From NCBI GenBank assembly GCA_958346935.1, contig CATVTM010000029.1, forward strand, positions 1 to 23,241: DNA of 23,241 nucleotides. The letters are read 5' to 3'. Positions 15,571-23,241 of the stretch are shown here, one piece after another. The notes below the pieces were generated by a model. The model was not told the origin of the DNA, ran no database searches, and worked only from the letters and a program-made list of their open reading frames with translations. This DNA comes from an uncultured Collinsella sp. (lineage in GTDB: Bacteria; Actinomycetota; Coriobacteriia; Coriobacteriales; Coriobacteriaceae). The translations under genes and the position numbers were made by a program. Position 1 is the stretch's first letter, and each line of letters begins with the position of its first letter.

Positions 15571-18087
15571 CTAGACAAGAGGATTACGTTTAAAATCCCA
15601 GGAGGTTTCAAACGAATCGTAGTCCGCCTTTGAAATTGAGCGAGAGTCTTCAACGAGTGAGCAAACAGTCGGTTCGGCATCCTCATCTTGGATAATCGGC
15701 AACTGACCGATTTGGCCTACCTCAAAGTTTAGAGTCGGCGACATAAACGCCAAATCAATTTCGGCAATGGAACAGTTGCAGAAAGCCTGGATGTATCGAA
15801 GCTCGTTCGGCTCCGCAAAAAGACATGCTCCAGCTACCTCAAATAGCATCCCTCGAGGCGCAAACCTAAAGGAGGCGAGGCTGGAAGAAATTTTTGACCA
15901 GGAAACTGCGGGCTTGAAATAATCGTTCTGGTTCTTGATCACAAAATCAGGTGTAGAGAGATAGGTATACTTGGACAGAATTGCTTCCTTCATCTCCCGG
16001 CCGTCATCAAACCAATTAACCACTTCATCGTAGTCACCCCACCACTTTCGATAGGAGCCGCCTCGAATAATCGGGAACCAACGGGAACCAGTTTGCTTTG
16101 CCTCGGGCCTGCCGCTGCAACCTCGCGATGTGTTGGAAGACACCACTTCCCACCATTTCCTCAAAAAGCGGCCATTATCGCTCGTCGCCAAGCCCTGTCG
16201 CGGAGTAGCAATGGCATCGAGCCTCTTTCCTTTTACGAACGAATCAACAAGAGCGTCGCTGGCCCAGTAGGCTATGGGGGTGCCGGGGATTTGCTTGAAG
16301 GTGTCGGCGTCGCGGCGATAGAACCAGCCGCAGTCGGGGTTTCGGATCGCATCGAGGGCCTTCGGGGCCTGGACAGCAGCACCAACGAAGTCCGAAAGGC
16401 GCACATAGCCGCCCTTGTAGCCCTTGACGAACGAATTGTGGAACGTGTAGGTACAGATGGGCACGGTCGCGCCAGCGAAGCCCGAGTACTCAAGCTGGAT
16501 TAGAGAGGTCAGCGTTCTGTTGTCGATAATCTCGTTGCGGAGCTTCTCATAGCTTCCGATGAACATCCAGACGAAAGGCGACATGACTCCGCACTCGCCG
16601 TGGTCCTTGGCGAGACTGAACATGCGAACGACAAAGCTGGAGAAGAGGTCACTCTTCACGTCGGGGTAGTTCTTCTTGACCCACTTGCTCATGAAGGGGT
16701 TAAAGCTGCTGCTGCCCATATACGGAGGATTCGCCACGACGCAGATAAAACGACGGGACAGTTTCTCGCAAATGGCGACGGCGCTTTCGAGCTTAGTTTT
16801 GGCCGTAGCGGCAAAAAGGTCATTGGAACAACTCGCGGCGGCAGCCTCGAGCTCGTCGATCTCGGCCTCTGAAGGATTGAGAAGCGAGCCGATCTCACCC
16901 AAATGACTCAGCTCCTCGGCGAGCTTCTTGTTACCCGGCAGCTCGTCCTCCCCTAGCGGGATGCTCGAGAGCACGGTAACGTCGGCGCGAACGCCACGCC
17001 TAAAGAAGCGACGGTCGTGCTCGCGGGCGCACATGGTAAGCGCCAGCTCCGCGATCTGTGCCGCGCGGGAATCGATTTCCATACCTGCAAGGTTTTTAGT
17101 AAGAATGAGCTCGGGAATCTCGCGCTCACGATAGCCGCGCTCCTCGTACATATGGAAGAGCAGCTCAAACGCATAGACCAAGATATGGCCCGAGCCGCAT
17201 GCGGGGTCGCAGAGGGTTATCTCCTCGGGACTCGAAATGCGGATGAAGTCCTCGTGCTCAGCATCGGGCTCGATGTAATACTCCATGCGCTCGCGTAGCG
17301 AACTCCCCGGATTGTTGAGCATCCACAGACGGCCGAGCGAGTTCTCGACCATATAGTGCACGATCCACTCGGGGGTGAAGAGCTGCGTGGCGGGCGCGAT
17401 GTCCGCCGCCGCTGCCTTGCGCTTGGACTTGAAGAACTCGTCTTTAACGTCGGCATTGTAGTACTGATACATCCAGCCCAGAACGGTCACGCCCTCGCGC
17501 CAGTCCTCGTCAGCGAGGACGGCATTGAGTTTGCCCACCACACTGTCAGCCATCATGAGGCCCTGGGGCAACAGCAGCTCCATGGCTCCGCCCACGCGTT
17601 CAAAGACGCCCACCAGGCAATCGGCAAGCTCCTCGCACTGAGCAACAAACAGGTAGCGCCACAACGGTTCATCCAAGCCCGCCATCTTGAGCTCGGCTAT
17701 GCGATCGGTATCGGCCGTCGTTATTTCCACGTCCAGCGCGTTCTCCACGGCCTCGCAGCCATGGCTGCCGTCCGCACGACTTAGCATGCGCATACGGCTG
17801 GGAAGCCATCCGCGTGCATCCATGAAGCGAATGGCCACGATGCGGTTGAACCAGGTGTAGGCCGCACGGTCGCGCAGCGCCTCGTGACCCACCTCCGCCT
17901 GCATGCGCAGCAGTTCGTCGCGTTGCTCAATCTCAGCCGGACTTAGGGGCAGGCCGTTGACGGTCTCGGACCCAACGGGCGCGGGTGCAGGTTCGGTGAT
18001 GCCGTAGCGCACCATCTGCGCCTCCACGCCTTTGATGAGCTCCGTACGGGCCCAGGTGCAGAAGCTCTTAAGAGCAGAATCGTTCAT
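15571..18087 (-). CDS. pglX: BREX adenine-specific DNA methyltransferase PglX, catalytic and target-recognition part
   Basis: These 838 residues carry the SAM-binding motif DPACGSG (294-300) and the catalytic NPPY (453-456) of an N6-adenine methyltransferase. The target-recognition part follows from about residue 600 (LATSDNGRFLRKWWEV, SPTLNFEVGQIGQLPI). PglX methylates one strand of a non-palindromic site to mark self DNA and is required for phage exclusion. The family normally continues past SFETSWDF into a C-terminal domain of about 320 residues, but this gene stops after SFETSWDFKRNPLV. That domain is encoded at 13604-14572. G+C falls near residue 610 (about 16,250), at the start of the recognition region, which suggests that specificity was exchanged. 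The start at 18087 follows GAAAGG by about 10 nt. Confidence 0.93.
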   Translation of the reverse strand: MNDSALKSFCTWARTELIKGVEAQMVRYGITEPAPAPVGSETVNGLPLSPAEIEQRDELLRMQAEVGHEALRDRAAYTWFNRIVAIRFMDARGWLPSRMRMLSRADGSHGCEAVENALDVEITTADTDRIAELKMAGLDEPLWRYLFVAQCEELADCLVGVFERVGGAMELLLPQGLMMADSVVGKLNAVLADEDWREGVTVLGWMYQYYNADVKDEFFKSKRKAAAADIAPATQLFTPEWIVHYMVENSLGRLWMLNNPGSSLRERMEYYIEPDAEHEDFIRISSPEEITLCDPACGSGHILVYAFELLFHMYEERGYREREIPELILTKNLAGMEIDSRAAQIAELALTMCAREHDRRFFRRGVRADVTVLSSIPLGEDELPGNKKLAEELSHLGEIGSLLNPSEAEIDELEAAAASCSNDLFAATAKTKLESAVAICEKLSRRFICVVANPPYMGSSSFNPFMSKWVKKNYPDVKSDLFSSFVVRMFSLAKDHGECGVMSPFVWMFIGSYEKLRNEIIDNRTLTSLIQLEYSGFAGATVPICTYTFHNSFVKGYKGGYVRLSDFVGAAVQAPKALDAIRNPDCGWFYRRDADTFKQIPGTPIAYWASDALVDSFVKGKRLDAIATPRQGLATSDNGRFLRKWWEVVSSNTSRGCSGRPEAKQTGSRWFPIIRGGSYRKWWGDYDEVVNWFDDGREMKEAILSKYTYLSTPDFVIKNQNDYFKPAVSWSKISSSLASFRFAPRGMLFEVAGACLFAEPNELRYIQAFCNCSIAEIDLAFMSPTLNFEVGQIGQLPIIQDEDAEPTVCSLVEDSRSISKADYDSFETSWDFKRNPLV

Positions 18088-18114
18088 GGTTGATGAGCCT
18101 TTCTAAACGCCATA

Positions 18115-18146
18115 AGCCACCGGTGCGCGCTTTGGCACCGGCGGCT
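18115..18146 (-). promoter_or_regulatory. 12-bp hairpin between brxC and pglX
   Basis: In the minus-strand transcript AGCCGCCGGUGC pairs with GCACCGGUGGCU through one G-U wobble, with the 8-nt loop CAAAGCGC. On the other strand the wobble becomes an A-C mismatch, so the structure favours the operon transcript. No U-tract follows. It could be a stabilising or attenuating element that sets the ratio of brxC to pglX. Confidence 0.5.
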
Positions 18147-18153
18147 CCGCGGG

Positions 18154-21100
18154 TTAGTTGATACGGATCTCGTCGTTTGCAGCGAGCGCCTGCATAAGAC
18201 GGGAGCGCAGGTCGTCCACGTAGCGCTCCACGTCCTCTGCGGACAAGAGACGACTCGGCTTGGCCAGATCGGCGCGGCGCACAGTCTTGATCTTGCGCCG
18301 GGGCTTGGGCGCAGGCACGGGAGCAGACGATGCGGCGCCCTTGTTGGAGACCTTCTTGACCACCTCGCCCGTACTCATGACCTCGGTGGTGCGGCGCTCG
18401 TTGTCCATACGCACGCGGGCCTCATCCACAGCGTCGTACATCTCGTTGGCCGCCGCACTGAGCCAGTCGCCCCAGTTAGTTGCAACAACGCTCAGTTCGT
18501 TGAGACTTTGAGCGCTGTGGGCACGGTTTTTGAACGACTCGTATTTGGTGCCGGCGTCTGCTATGGCATCCTTGGCCTGATTGACAAAGCCCTTTTGACT
18601 CTCGGCCTGCGCCCGCAGGTCTTGCAGATCGCTCTCGATGCGACACAAAAACTCATTGCGGCGGATGCCCAACAGCTTTTTCATGTCATCCTCGACGGGA
18701 TCCATAAGCGGCTGCAGGTCTTTAATACGGCCGTAGGGCTTGGGATCTTTGAGGATCTCACGAACCTTTGCCACGTTCTCCACCGCACCGGGAATGTCAT
18801 CGGAGGCATACTCGATACCCTCGGTGCGGTTCAAGAAATCCCTGGCATGGTCAAACGCTGTTCGTTGATTGGACTCGAAGAACTCAACCACCTTGTCAAA
18901 GTCTTCCCTGGCATCGAGCAAACGCTCCTCGTGCTTGGTGAACGTGGTCAAGAACGCCTCGGCCTCGTTCTGGTCCTTAAGGACGTCGGCCACCTCCGAG
19001 CGCATCTTCTCGCACTCGTCCTCACCGGGATACGGGTGGGCCGGCTTGATGCCCGTGTAGTAGTCGCGTGCCATGGCGAGGCACGCCTCGCGCAAGCCCT
19101 CAAGGCGCTCTTTGAGCTCGGCCACGAGCTTATCCTCGTTGGAGGGCACGGTCTTGAGATCAAACAGGTCACACATGAGTTCGCCCGCGGCGCGTAGCAA
19201 CCGGTCGCTCATGCGCATGCGCAAGCGCACCTGGGCCTTATCGGCATCCTTGCGCAGGAGCGCCACCATGCGGCTGTCGTTAGCTTGAACCGTCTGACCG
19301 CCAAACAGCACCTGCGCGCGCTGCTCCACCACAAGCTGCGCCACCACATTTGCGATGTCGACCTCGCGCCAGCCAAAGGGCCTTTGCTGGTACTTGCGCT
19401 GGATATCGCCCATAGCGGTATCCAGGTGGCGCTGGTGCTGCACTTTGAGGTAGTCCTCGACCTCCTTGAGCGCACGCGTGTTACCCGCGTCCATGCCAGC
19501 GAGCCCCACTTGAACGTTGCCAGCCAGAGTGGAGCGAATATCGGAATCGCTCGTGACCGGCGCGCCGATATAGTCGACCTTTTCAAAGACCACATCGCAC
19601 AGCTGCGCCAGCACTTGCTCAAAGACCTGAGCGGGTTTGGCCGCGCGGACCTCAACAATGCGGCTGTTGACCGCGCAACGTGCATGGAGCACAGCCTCGC
19701 TCAAAAGGGTATCGGCCTCTTTCTCGTTATAGGCTGCCTCGCGCATCTTGGACTCGACGATCTGGCGCGTACTCGGCTGAAGCTCCTGGAGATTTCGCGT
19801 CTTGGCGTACTTGCGGATCTTGGCGGCGTTGACGAGCGTCTCCCAATAATCCGCCTCGTCGCTCAAAGCCACGATGGCTTTGCCCGAAGAAGCCAAGGCC
19901 AGCTCGGTATCGTCCGCACGGCCCAGATCGCTCGCCATAGTCGCCACGCAAAGCTCCATGCCGCCCATGCTGGCACCGTGGATTGAGCCGTCCACATAGC
20001 GGTCAAACGGAAAGTCGTTGGCCCCGCGGTTGAGTTTACGCGCGGTGTAGATGCTGTCGAACAGGCGCTTTTTGATAGACTCGATCACCTGCGCGTTATC
20101 GACCGGAGTGCGTGCGATCTCCTGCGCTATCTCCTGCTCCTCGTCGGTGAGGAAGCTATAGGCATCGCCCTGGCGTGCCACGTAGTTCTCGCGCTCCAGG
20201 CGGGCAAGGGACTCCTTGACGCGGTCCTTGAGGGCGCGCATGCCCACGTCGAGGCCGTCGATCATGAAGATGGAGATGTTCTCGACCGTGGCCTTAACGT
20301 AGCCGATGTAACGAATCAGGTACAGGAGCTTGAGCACCTGAACGTCGTAGGGTTCAAGACCCTTTGCGTCCTCGGCCGCACGGACCGCGCGGTCGACCAC
20401 CTGGTTGATGCCGTGCTCAAGGTCTTTGGAGATAGTGTCGAAGAAGCACCAGAACGGCACGAGTGCACCGGTCTGGTCATACTGGATGGCCTGAGCGCTC
20501 TCCTGGAACGCGCTCAGCATGGAGCGCTCGCCCGTTGACATGTGCTTGGCCTTGACACCGTGCTTGCGCACCTCGGTCATCACGTCGGGCAGGAGCTTAA
20601 ACTGGTAGCCCACAAACGGGTAGCTGGCCACAAAATCCTTGGAGTTGGCGTAGCCGGCAAGGTCGGAGCGCGAGCCACCCTCAAAGGTAAAGTTGTTTTT
20701 AAGCACGGCGGCGTCTTGCTCGTAGACCTGTGCAAGCATATCGGCCGCCGGCGCGGTCTTCTCGAGCACACGGCGCTGGATAACCTCGTCCACGCTGGAG
20801 CTGGAGAGCGAAAGGCGGGTATTGAAGCGGCCTTGGATCTTTGAAAAGTCGTTGCCCACGGGCAGGCTCAGGTTGTCGATGGCCTCCTGGCTCGTGACCA
20901 TCACCCACACGCGGCCACCGCAGGCGGCACCCAGCTCCTCGACGATGGTCTGAAGGCTCAGCATAAGGCTTGGGTCCTTGTCGTTTGTAATAAACTGACC
21001 CACCTCGTCGACCATAAAGAGCAAACGGAAGTTGCCGCCGTGGGCCGCTGCCTGAGCGTCTACGTAGTCCTTGACCTTTTTGGCAAAGACATCGGGGGCC

Positions 21101-21816
21101 AAAACCTCGTCCTCAGAACCCTCGAGCCAGTTCCATGCGGCCTTTTCGCTCATGCCGAGCACGCTCTGCAGCACCTCGACCACGTCGTCCTCAAAGTAGC
21201 TGTAGGTGTCGCGGGCCTGGAGCCAGGACTCGCCGTTCACGCGCTCAAAGGCCTCGCGGAACTCCTGGGTCTTGCCCAGGGAATCGATGTAGTCCTCGAG
21301 CTTTGCAAGCTTGAGGTCCTCGCCGTAGAAGCCGCGCGCCTCGTAGAACATGCGCTCAAAGCCGCGAAGCAGCGCCGTGGAAGCCGTATCGCCCTGCTTC
21401 CACTGGCCCGCCTTGCTATCGATGTTAAAGAGGATGGCCTGCGTGGGCACCGAGCAGGCGCGCTCCATGGCAGCCGCGACCATGGGGTCGACGATCTTGC
21501 CGTCAAAGTAGCGGATGGCGCTCTTACCGCCGATCTGGCGATTCTCGAGCAGGTAGCTCAGCATCTTGAGGAAGTGCGATTTACCGGAACCGAAGAAACC
21601 ACTGATCCACACGCCGATCTTGTCGGTGCGCGCATCGATGGCATCGCCGTAGGCCTTGAAGAACGTGGCAAAGTGCCTCTGCAACTCGCGCGTCACCACG
21701 TACTCGTCAAGCTCTTGGCGGATGGACCCATCTTTTGAATCCTGGACCTTGACCACGCCGTTGATGGAGCGGTTGATGTCTTTTGCAAAGAGGTCGCGAA
21801 TGATTGTGTTGTCCAT
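18154..21816 (-). CDS. brxC: BREX system P-loop ATPase BrxC
   Basis: This is a 1,220-residue type 1 BREX ATPase and the largest protein of the system. The N-terminus shows the family pattern RDLFAKDINRSINGVVK. Walker A is GFFGSGKS (73-80) and Walker B is LLFMVDE (265-271), followed by a long mostly helical body and a basic Pro/Ala-rich tail near the C-terminus (PVPAPKPRRKIKTVRR). BrxC is needed for both methylation and exclusion and probably assembles with PglX, BrxB and PglZ (family knowledge). The start at 21816 is chosen for AAAGGAG 7 nt upstream and because it begins where family members do. The frame is open 20 codons further up, without support. The gene is intact and lies 78 nt after brxB and 66 nt before pglX. 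Confidence 0.96.
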   Translation of the reverse strand: MDNTIIRDLFAKDINRSINGVVKVQDSKDGSIRQELDEYVVTRELQRHFATFFKAYGDAIDARTDKIGVWISGFFGSGKSHFLKMLSYLLENRQIGGKSAIRYFDGKIVDPMVAAAMERACSVPTQAILFNIDSKAGQWKQGDTASTALLRGFERMFYEARGFYGEDLKLAKLEDYIDSLGKTQEFREAFERVNGESWLQARDTYSYFEDDVVEVLQSVLGMSEKAAWNWLEGSEDEVLAPDVFAKKVKDYVDAQAAAHGGNFRLLFMVDEVGQFITNDKDPSLMLSLQTIVEELGAACGGRVWVMVTSQEAIDNLSLPVGNDFSKIQGRFNTRLSLSSSSVDEVIQRRVLEKTAPAADMLAQVYEQDAAVLKNNFTFEGGSRSDLAGYANSKDFVASYPFVGYQFKLLPDVMTEVRKHGVKAKHMSTGERSMLSAFQESAQAIQYDQTGALVPFWCFFDTISKDLEHGINQVVDRAVRAAEDAKGLEPYDVQVLKLLYLIRYIGYVKATVENISIFMIDGLDVGMRALKDRVKESLARLERENYVARQGDAYSFLTDEEQEIAQEIARTPVDNAQVIESIKKRLFDSIYTARKLNRGANDFPFDRYVDGSIHGASMGGMELCVATMASDLGRADDTELALASSGKAIVALSDEADYWETLVNAAKIRKYAKTRNLQELQPSTRQIVESKMREAAYNEKEADTLLSEAVLHARCAVNSRIVEVRAAKPAQVFEQVLAQLCDVVFEKVDYIGAPVTSDSDIRSTLAGNVQVGLAGMDAGNTRALKEVEDYLKVQHQRHLDTAMGDIQRKYQQRPFGWREVDIANVVAQLVVEQRAQVLFGGQTVQANDSRMVALLRKDADKAQVRLRMRMSDRLLRAAGELMCDLFDLKTVPSNEDKLVAELKERLEGLREACLAMARDYYTGIKPAHPYPGEDECEKMRSEVADVLKDQNEAEAFLTTFTKHEERLLDAREDFDKVVEFFESNQRTAFDHARDFLNRTEGIEYASDDIPGAVENVAKVREILKDPKPYGRIKDLQPLMDPVEDDMKKLLGIRRNEFLCRIESDLQDLRAQAESQKGFVNQAKDAIADAGTKYESFKNRAHSAQSLNELSVVATNWGDWLSAAANEMYDAVDEARVRMDNERRTTEVMSTGEVVKKVSNKGAASSAPVPAPKPRRKIKTVRRADLAKPSRLLSAEDVERYVDDLRSRLMQALAANDEIRIN

Positions 21817-21894
21817 GGGTGCTCCTTTGGGTTTGGGAACGTTATGGCATAGGGTTGTTACCGGCGGCAGGGACATGCCTGCGGGGAGCCGTGC

Positions 21895-22587
21895 TTACGA
21901 GATATCGATGGCGCGGTAGTAGTTGTCGGCAGGCAGACGGTTAAAGAGCTGGAAAGAAGAGCCGTTGAAACTGCCCGGATAGGCGGCGACCACAGGCACC
22001 TCATCAAAATCCGCAAGCATGCAGTGGAGAAGCGTGTGCATGCGAAAGAACGGGAAGACCTCACCTGCACCGGTGAGGAGAATGACGTCTCCGGGCGCGA
22101 ACGGCTCGGTCTGCTCAAGGATGTACGCGGCAACTTTCTCGGGCGAGGCGAACTTGGCCACGTCCTCGAGCACGCGCTGGGTACCGCGGCGCTCCTCTTG
22201 GCGTGGGATGGCCTTGAGGACACGGCGCTTTTCGAGAATTGCCAGCACGGCGTCGTAAAGGTTCACGACCTTGAGCGTGCACGGAAGCTTGTCGGCCTCG
22301 GCATCGCATGAAAGGGTGTCAAATAATGCACGCGCCTCAAACTCCAGCGCGGGGTCATAGCAAAAAGTGTGGAAGCCGATCTCATTGCCTATGCCCTTGT
22401 TGGCCAAAAAGTCCTCGCTGCACAGGCACTCGCGTAGAAGCTGCGCACGGCGCTCAAATTCCTGACAGGCGTGCTGAGAGCGGGCATGCGCCGCCACGAC
22501 GCTCTTGCGGGAATGGATGCCGATATTGGTGGTGAGATCGGTCGCCGGGGTGATAACAGGGTCGACGGCGCTTTTGACGGGAGCCAC
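21895..22587 (-). CDS. brxB: BREX protein BrxB (DUF1788)
   Basis: This is a 230-residue DUF1788 protein and a small essential part of type 1 BREX with no known enzymatic activity. It probably acts as a scaffold with PglX and PglZ (family knowledge). The conserved C-terminal half is clear: VILLTGAGEVFPFFRMHTLLHCM, here split as VILLTGAGEVFPF and RMHTLL, then YPGSFNGSSFQLF and DNYYRAIDI at the end. The GTG start at 22587 lies one base after the brxA stop codon, and GGTGAT at the end of brxA can serve as ribosome site. No ATG exists near the N-terminus. About 30 N-terminal residues look like an extension to the family core. Confidence 0.92.
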   Translation of the reverse strand: MAPVKSAVDPVITPATDLTTNIGIHSRKSVVAAHARSQHACQEFERRAQLLRECLCSEDFLANKGIGNEIGFHTFCYDPALEFEARALFDTLSCDAEADKLPCTLKVVNLYDAVLAILEKRRVLKAIPRQEERRGTQRVLEDVAKFASPEKVAAYILEQTEPFAPGDVILLTGAGEVFPFFRMHTLLHCMLADFDEVPVVAAYPGSFNGSSFQLFNRLPADNYYRAIDIS

Positions 22588-22588
22588 G

Positions 22589-23241
22589 CTACATCACCGC
22601 CCTGCCGGTAAGGGCCGCGATAAGCGGCTGCTCGCCCAGCTGAACCAAGGCTCGCTCGACATCGGAATCGAGGAAGAGTGGTGACAGGCGCTCGGTCTCC
22701 GGGCCCAGGCCCTCGCCGATAAGGCCGGCATGGCGGAGCGTCTGGCGGAGCGAGCCCTTAATGCGCTTGACCGTGGCCTCAGTCCAGCGGGCCGCGTCCG
22801 GATACTCCGTGGTAAAGCGTGTCATAAAGGCGTTGAGGTCAACCGCCGTAAAGGCATAATCGAAGTTTTGTAGGCGCTCCCCTACCTCGACGAGCACGAG
22901 CTCGCGCACGATATCGTAGCGGCAGATCATGCTGTAGAAGATGGCCTGGTCCGCCTGCGTGGGAGTGCCGGATGCCATGAGCCTGGTTAGGGATGACGCA
23001 GCCTCGACGGCGGTTTTGGGGTCGATGCCGCGCGCGGCGCATACGGCGTCCGTGGGCACCATGGCGTCAAGGCGGCGAAGGCACACGGTTGCGCGGTTGG
23101 CGACCATGCGCTCCGTGGGATATTGAAAGAGGTTCTCGCTCTTTACGCGTACAATGACCTGCTCGTCGATTGCGCCCTGCATACGAAGGGCAGCGACGAT
23201 GCGCATCTCATGCGGGAGGAATTGCTCGCGGGTGAGCACCC
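22589..23241 (-). CDS. brxA: BREX protein BrxA (DUF1819), 5' end truncated by the window edge
   Basis: These are at least 216 residues of a DUF1819 protein, the first gene of type 1 BREX. Family members have a helical, NusB-like fold and bind DNA. Family features seen are LPHEMRIVAALRMQG near the start, the segment ENLFQYPTERMVANR, and the YSMICRYDIVRELVLVEV helix. The frame stays open to the end of the window. A GTG at 23239 could start translation, but family proteins usually carry some 10 further residues, so the true start is probably just outside. The gene ends one base before the brxB start, which indicates tight coupling. The operon promoter and any upstream regulator (such as BrxR) are not visible. 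Confidence 0.9.
   Translation of the reverse strand, partial: VLTREQFLPHEMRIVAALRMQGAIDEQVIVRVKSENLFQYPTERMVANRATVCLRRLDAMVPTDAVCAARGIDPKTAVEAASSLTRLMASGTPTQADQAIFYSMICRYDIVRELVLVEVGERLQNFDYAFTAVDLNAFMTRFTTEYPDAARWTEATVKRIKGSLRQTLRHAGLIGEGLGPETERLSPLFLDSDVERALVQLGEQPLIAALTGRAVM

Noticed and set aside
13604..18087. A sequencing error or single frameshift as cause of the split pglX
   Set aside because: The two parts are separated by a complete 281-codon gene plus 143 nt, and each has its own ribosome site. No single base change would join them.
1..23241. CRISPR arrays, tRNA or rRNA genes, transposases, integrases
   Set aside because: I looked for regularly spaced repeats, RNA gene landmarks and recombinase proteins and saw none. 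In particular there is no recombinase next to pglX that would suggest phase inversion of the type described in other BREX loci.

Overview
The window is GC-rich with dense genes and short intergenic gaps. It reads like the chromosome of a Coriobacteriia (Actinomycetota), and its gene set and intergenic repeats suggest Collinsella. That genus call rests on recognition, not on a search. The left third (1-6.6 kb) is ordinary core genome: ATP-type phosphoenolpyruvate carboxykinase (pckA, -), a Wzx-like polysaccharide flippase (+), a PPP-type metallophosphatase (-), and a CPA1 cation/proton antiporter with two C-terminal RCK_C-like domains (+). The gaps between these genes hold palindromic operator candidates, a GGGACGTTCC-type repeat, and a possible structured RNA at 3707-3840.

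From about 6.9 kb to the right edge, every gene is on the minus strand and together they form a type 1 BREX phage-defence locus. Reading with transcription (right to left) the order is brxA (5' end cut by the window edge), brxB, brxC, pglX, an inserted gene, the C-terminal part of pglX as a separate gene, pglZ, brxL, an unrecognised 454-residue gene and a 63-residue gene. Several Shine-Dalgarno sequences overlap the stop codon of the gene before them, so this looks like one coupled operon. Its promoter lies outside the window.

The most interesting part is the pglX region. The methyltransferase is not one polypeptide. The first gene (838 aa) carries the methyltransferase core and target-recognition region and stops after SFETSWDFKRNPLV. 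The conserved C-terminal domain of BREX PglX (from NEEELNRIF to IDLDDGVKVNY) is a separate 322-residue gene with its own ribosome binding site. Between them lies a 281-residue gene whose protein contains RNSLAH, the R-x4-H signature of HEPN ribonucleases, followed by a likely winged helix. The stretch from the target-recognition part of pglX through this gene (about 14.6-16.25 kb) is visibly AT-richer than both flanks, as if a specificity-plus-toxin cassette had been exchanged into an older BREX operon. A HEPN RNase placed inside a modification gene recalls PrrC-type anticodon nucleases in type I restriction loci, so a guard or back-up role is a reasonable, untested hypothesis.

After brxL, two unrecognised genes (454 and 63 aa) continue the operon in the same direction and may be accessory components. 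The BREX side converges on the antiporter gene in a 326-bp gap that contains a 17-bp near-perfect inverted repeat bracketing 89 bp of non-coding sequence.
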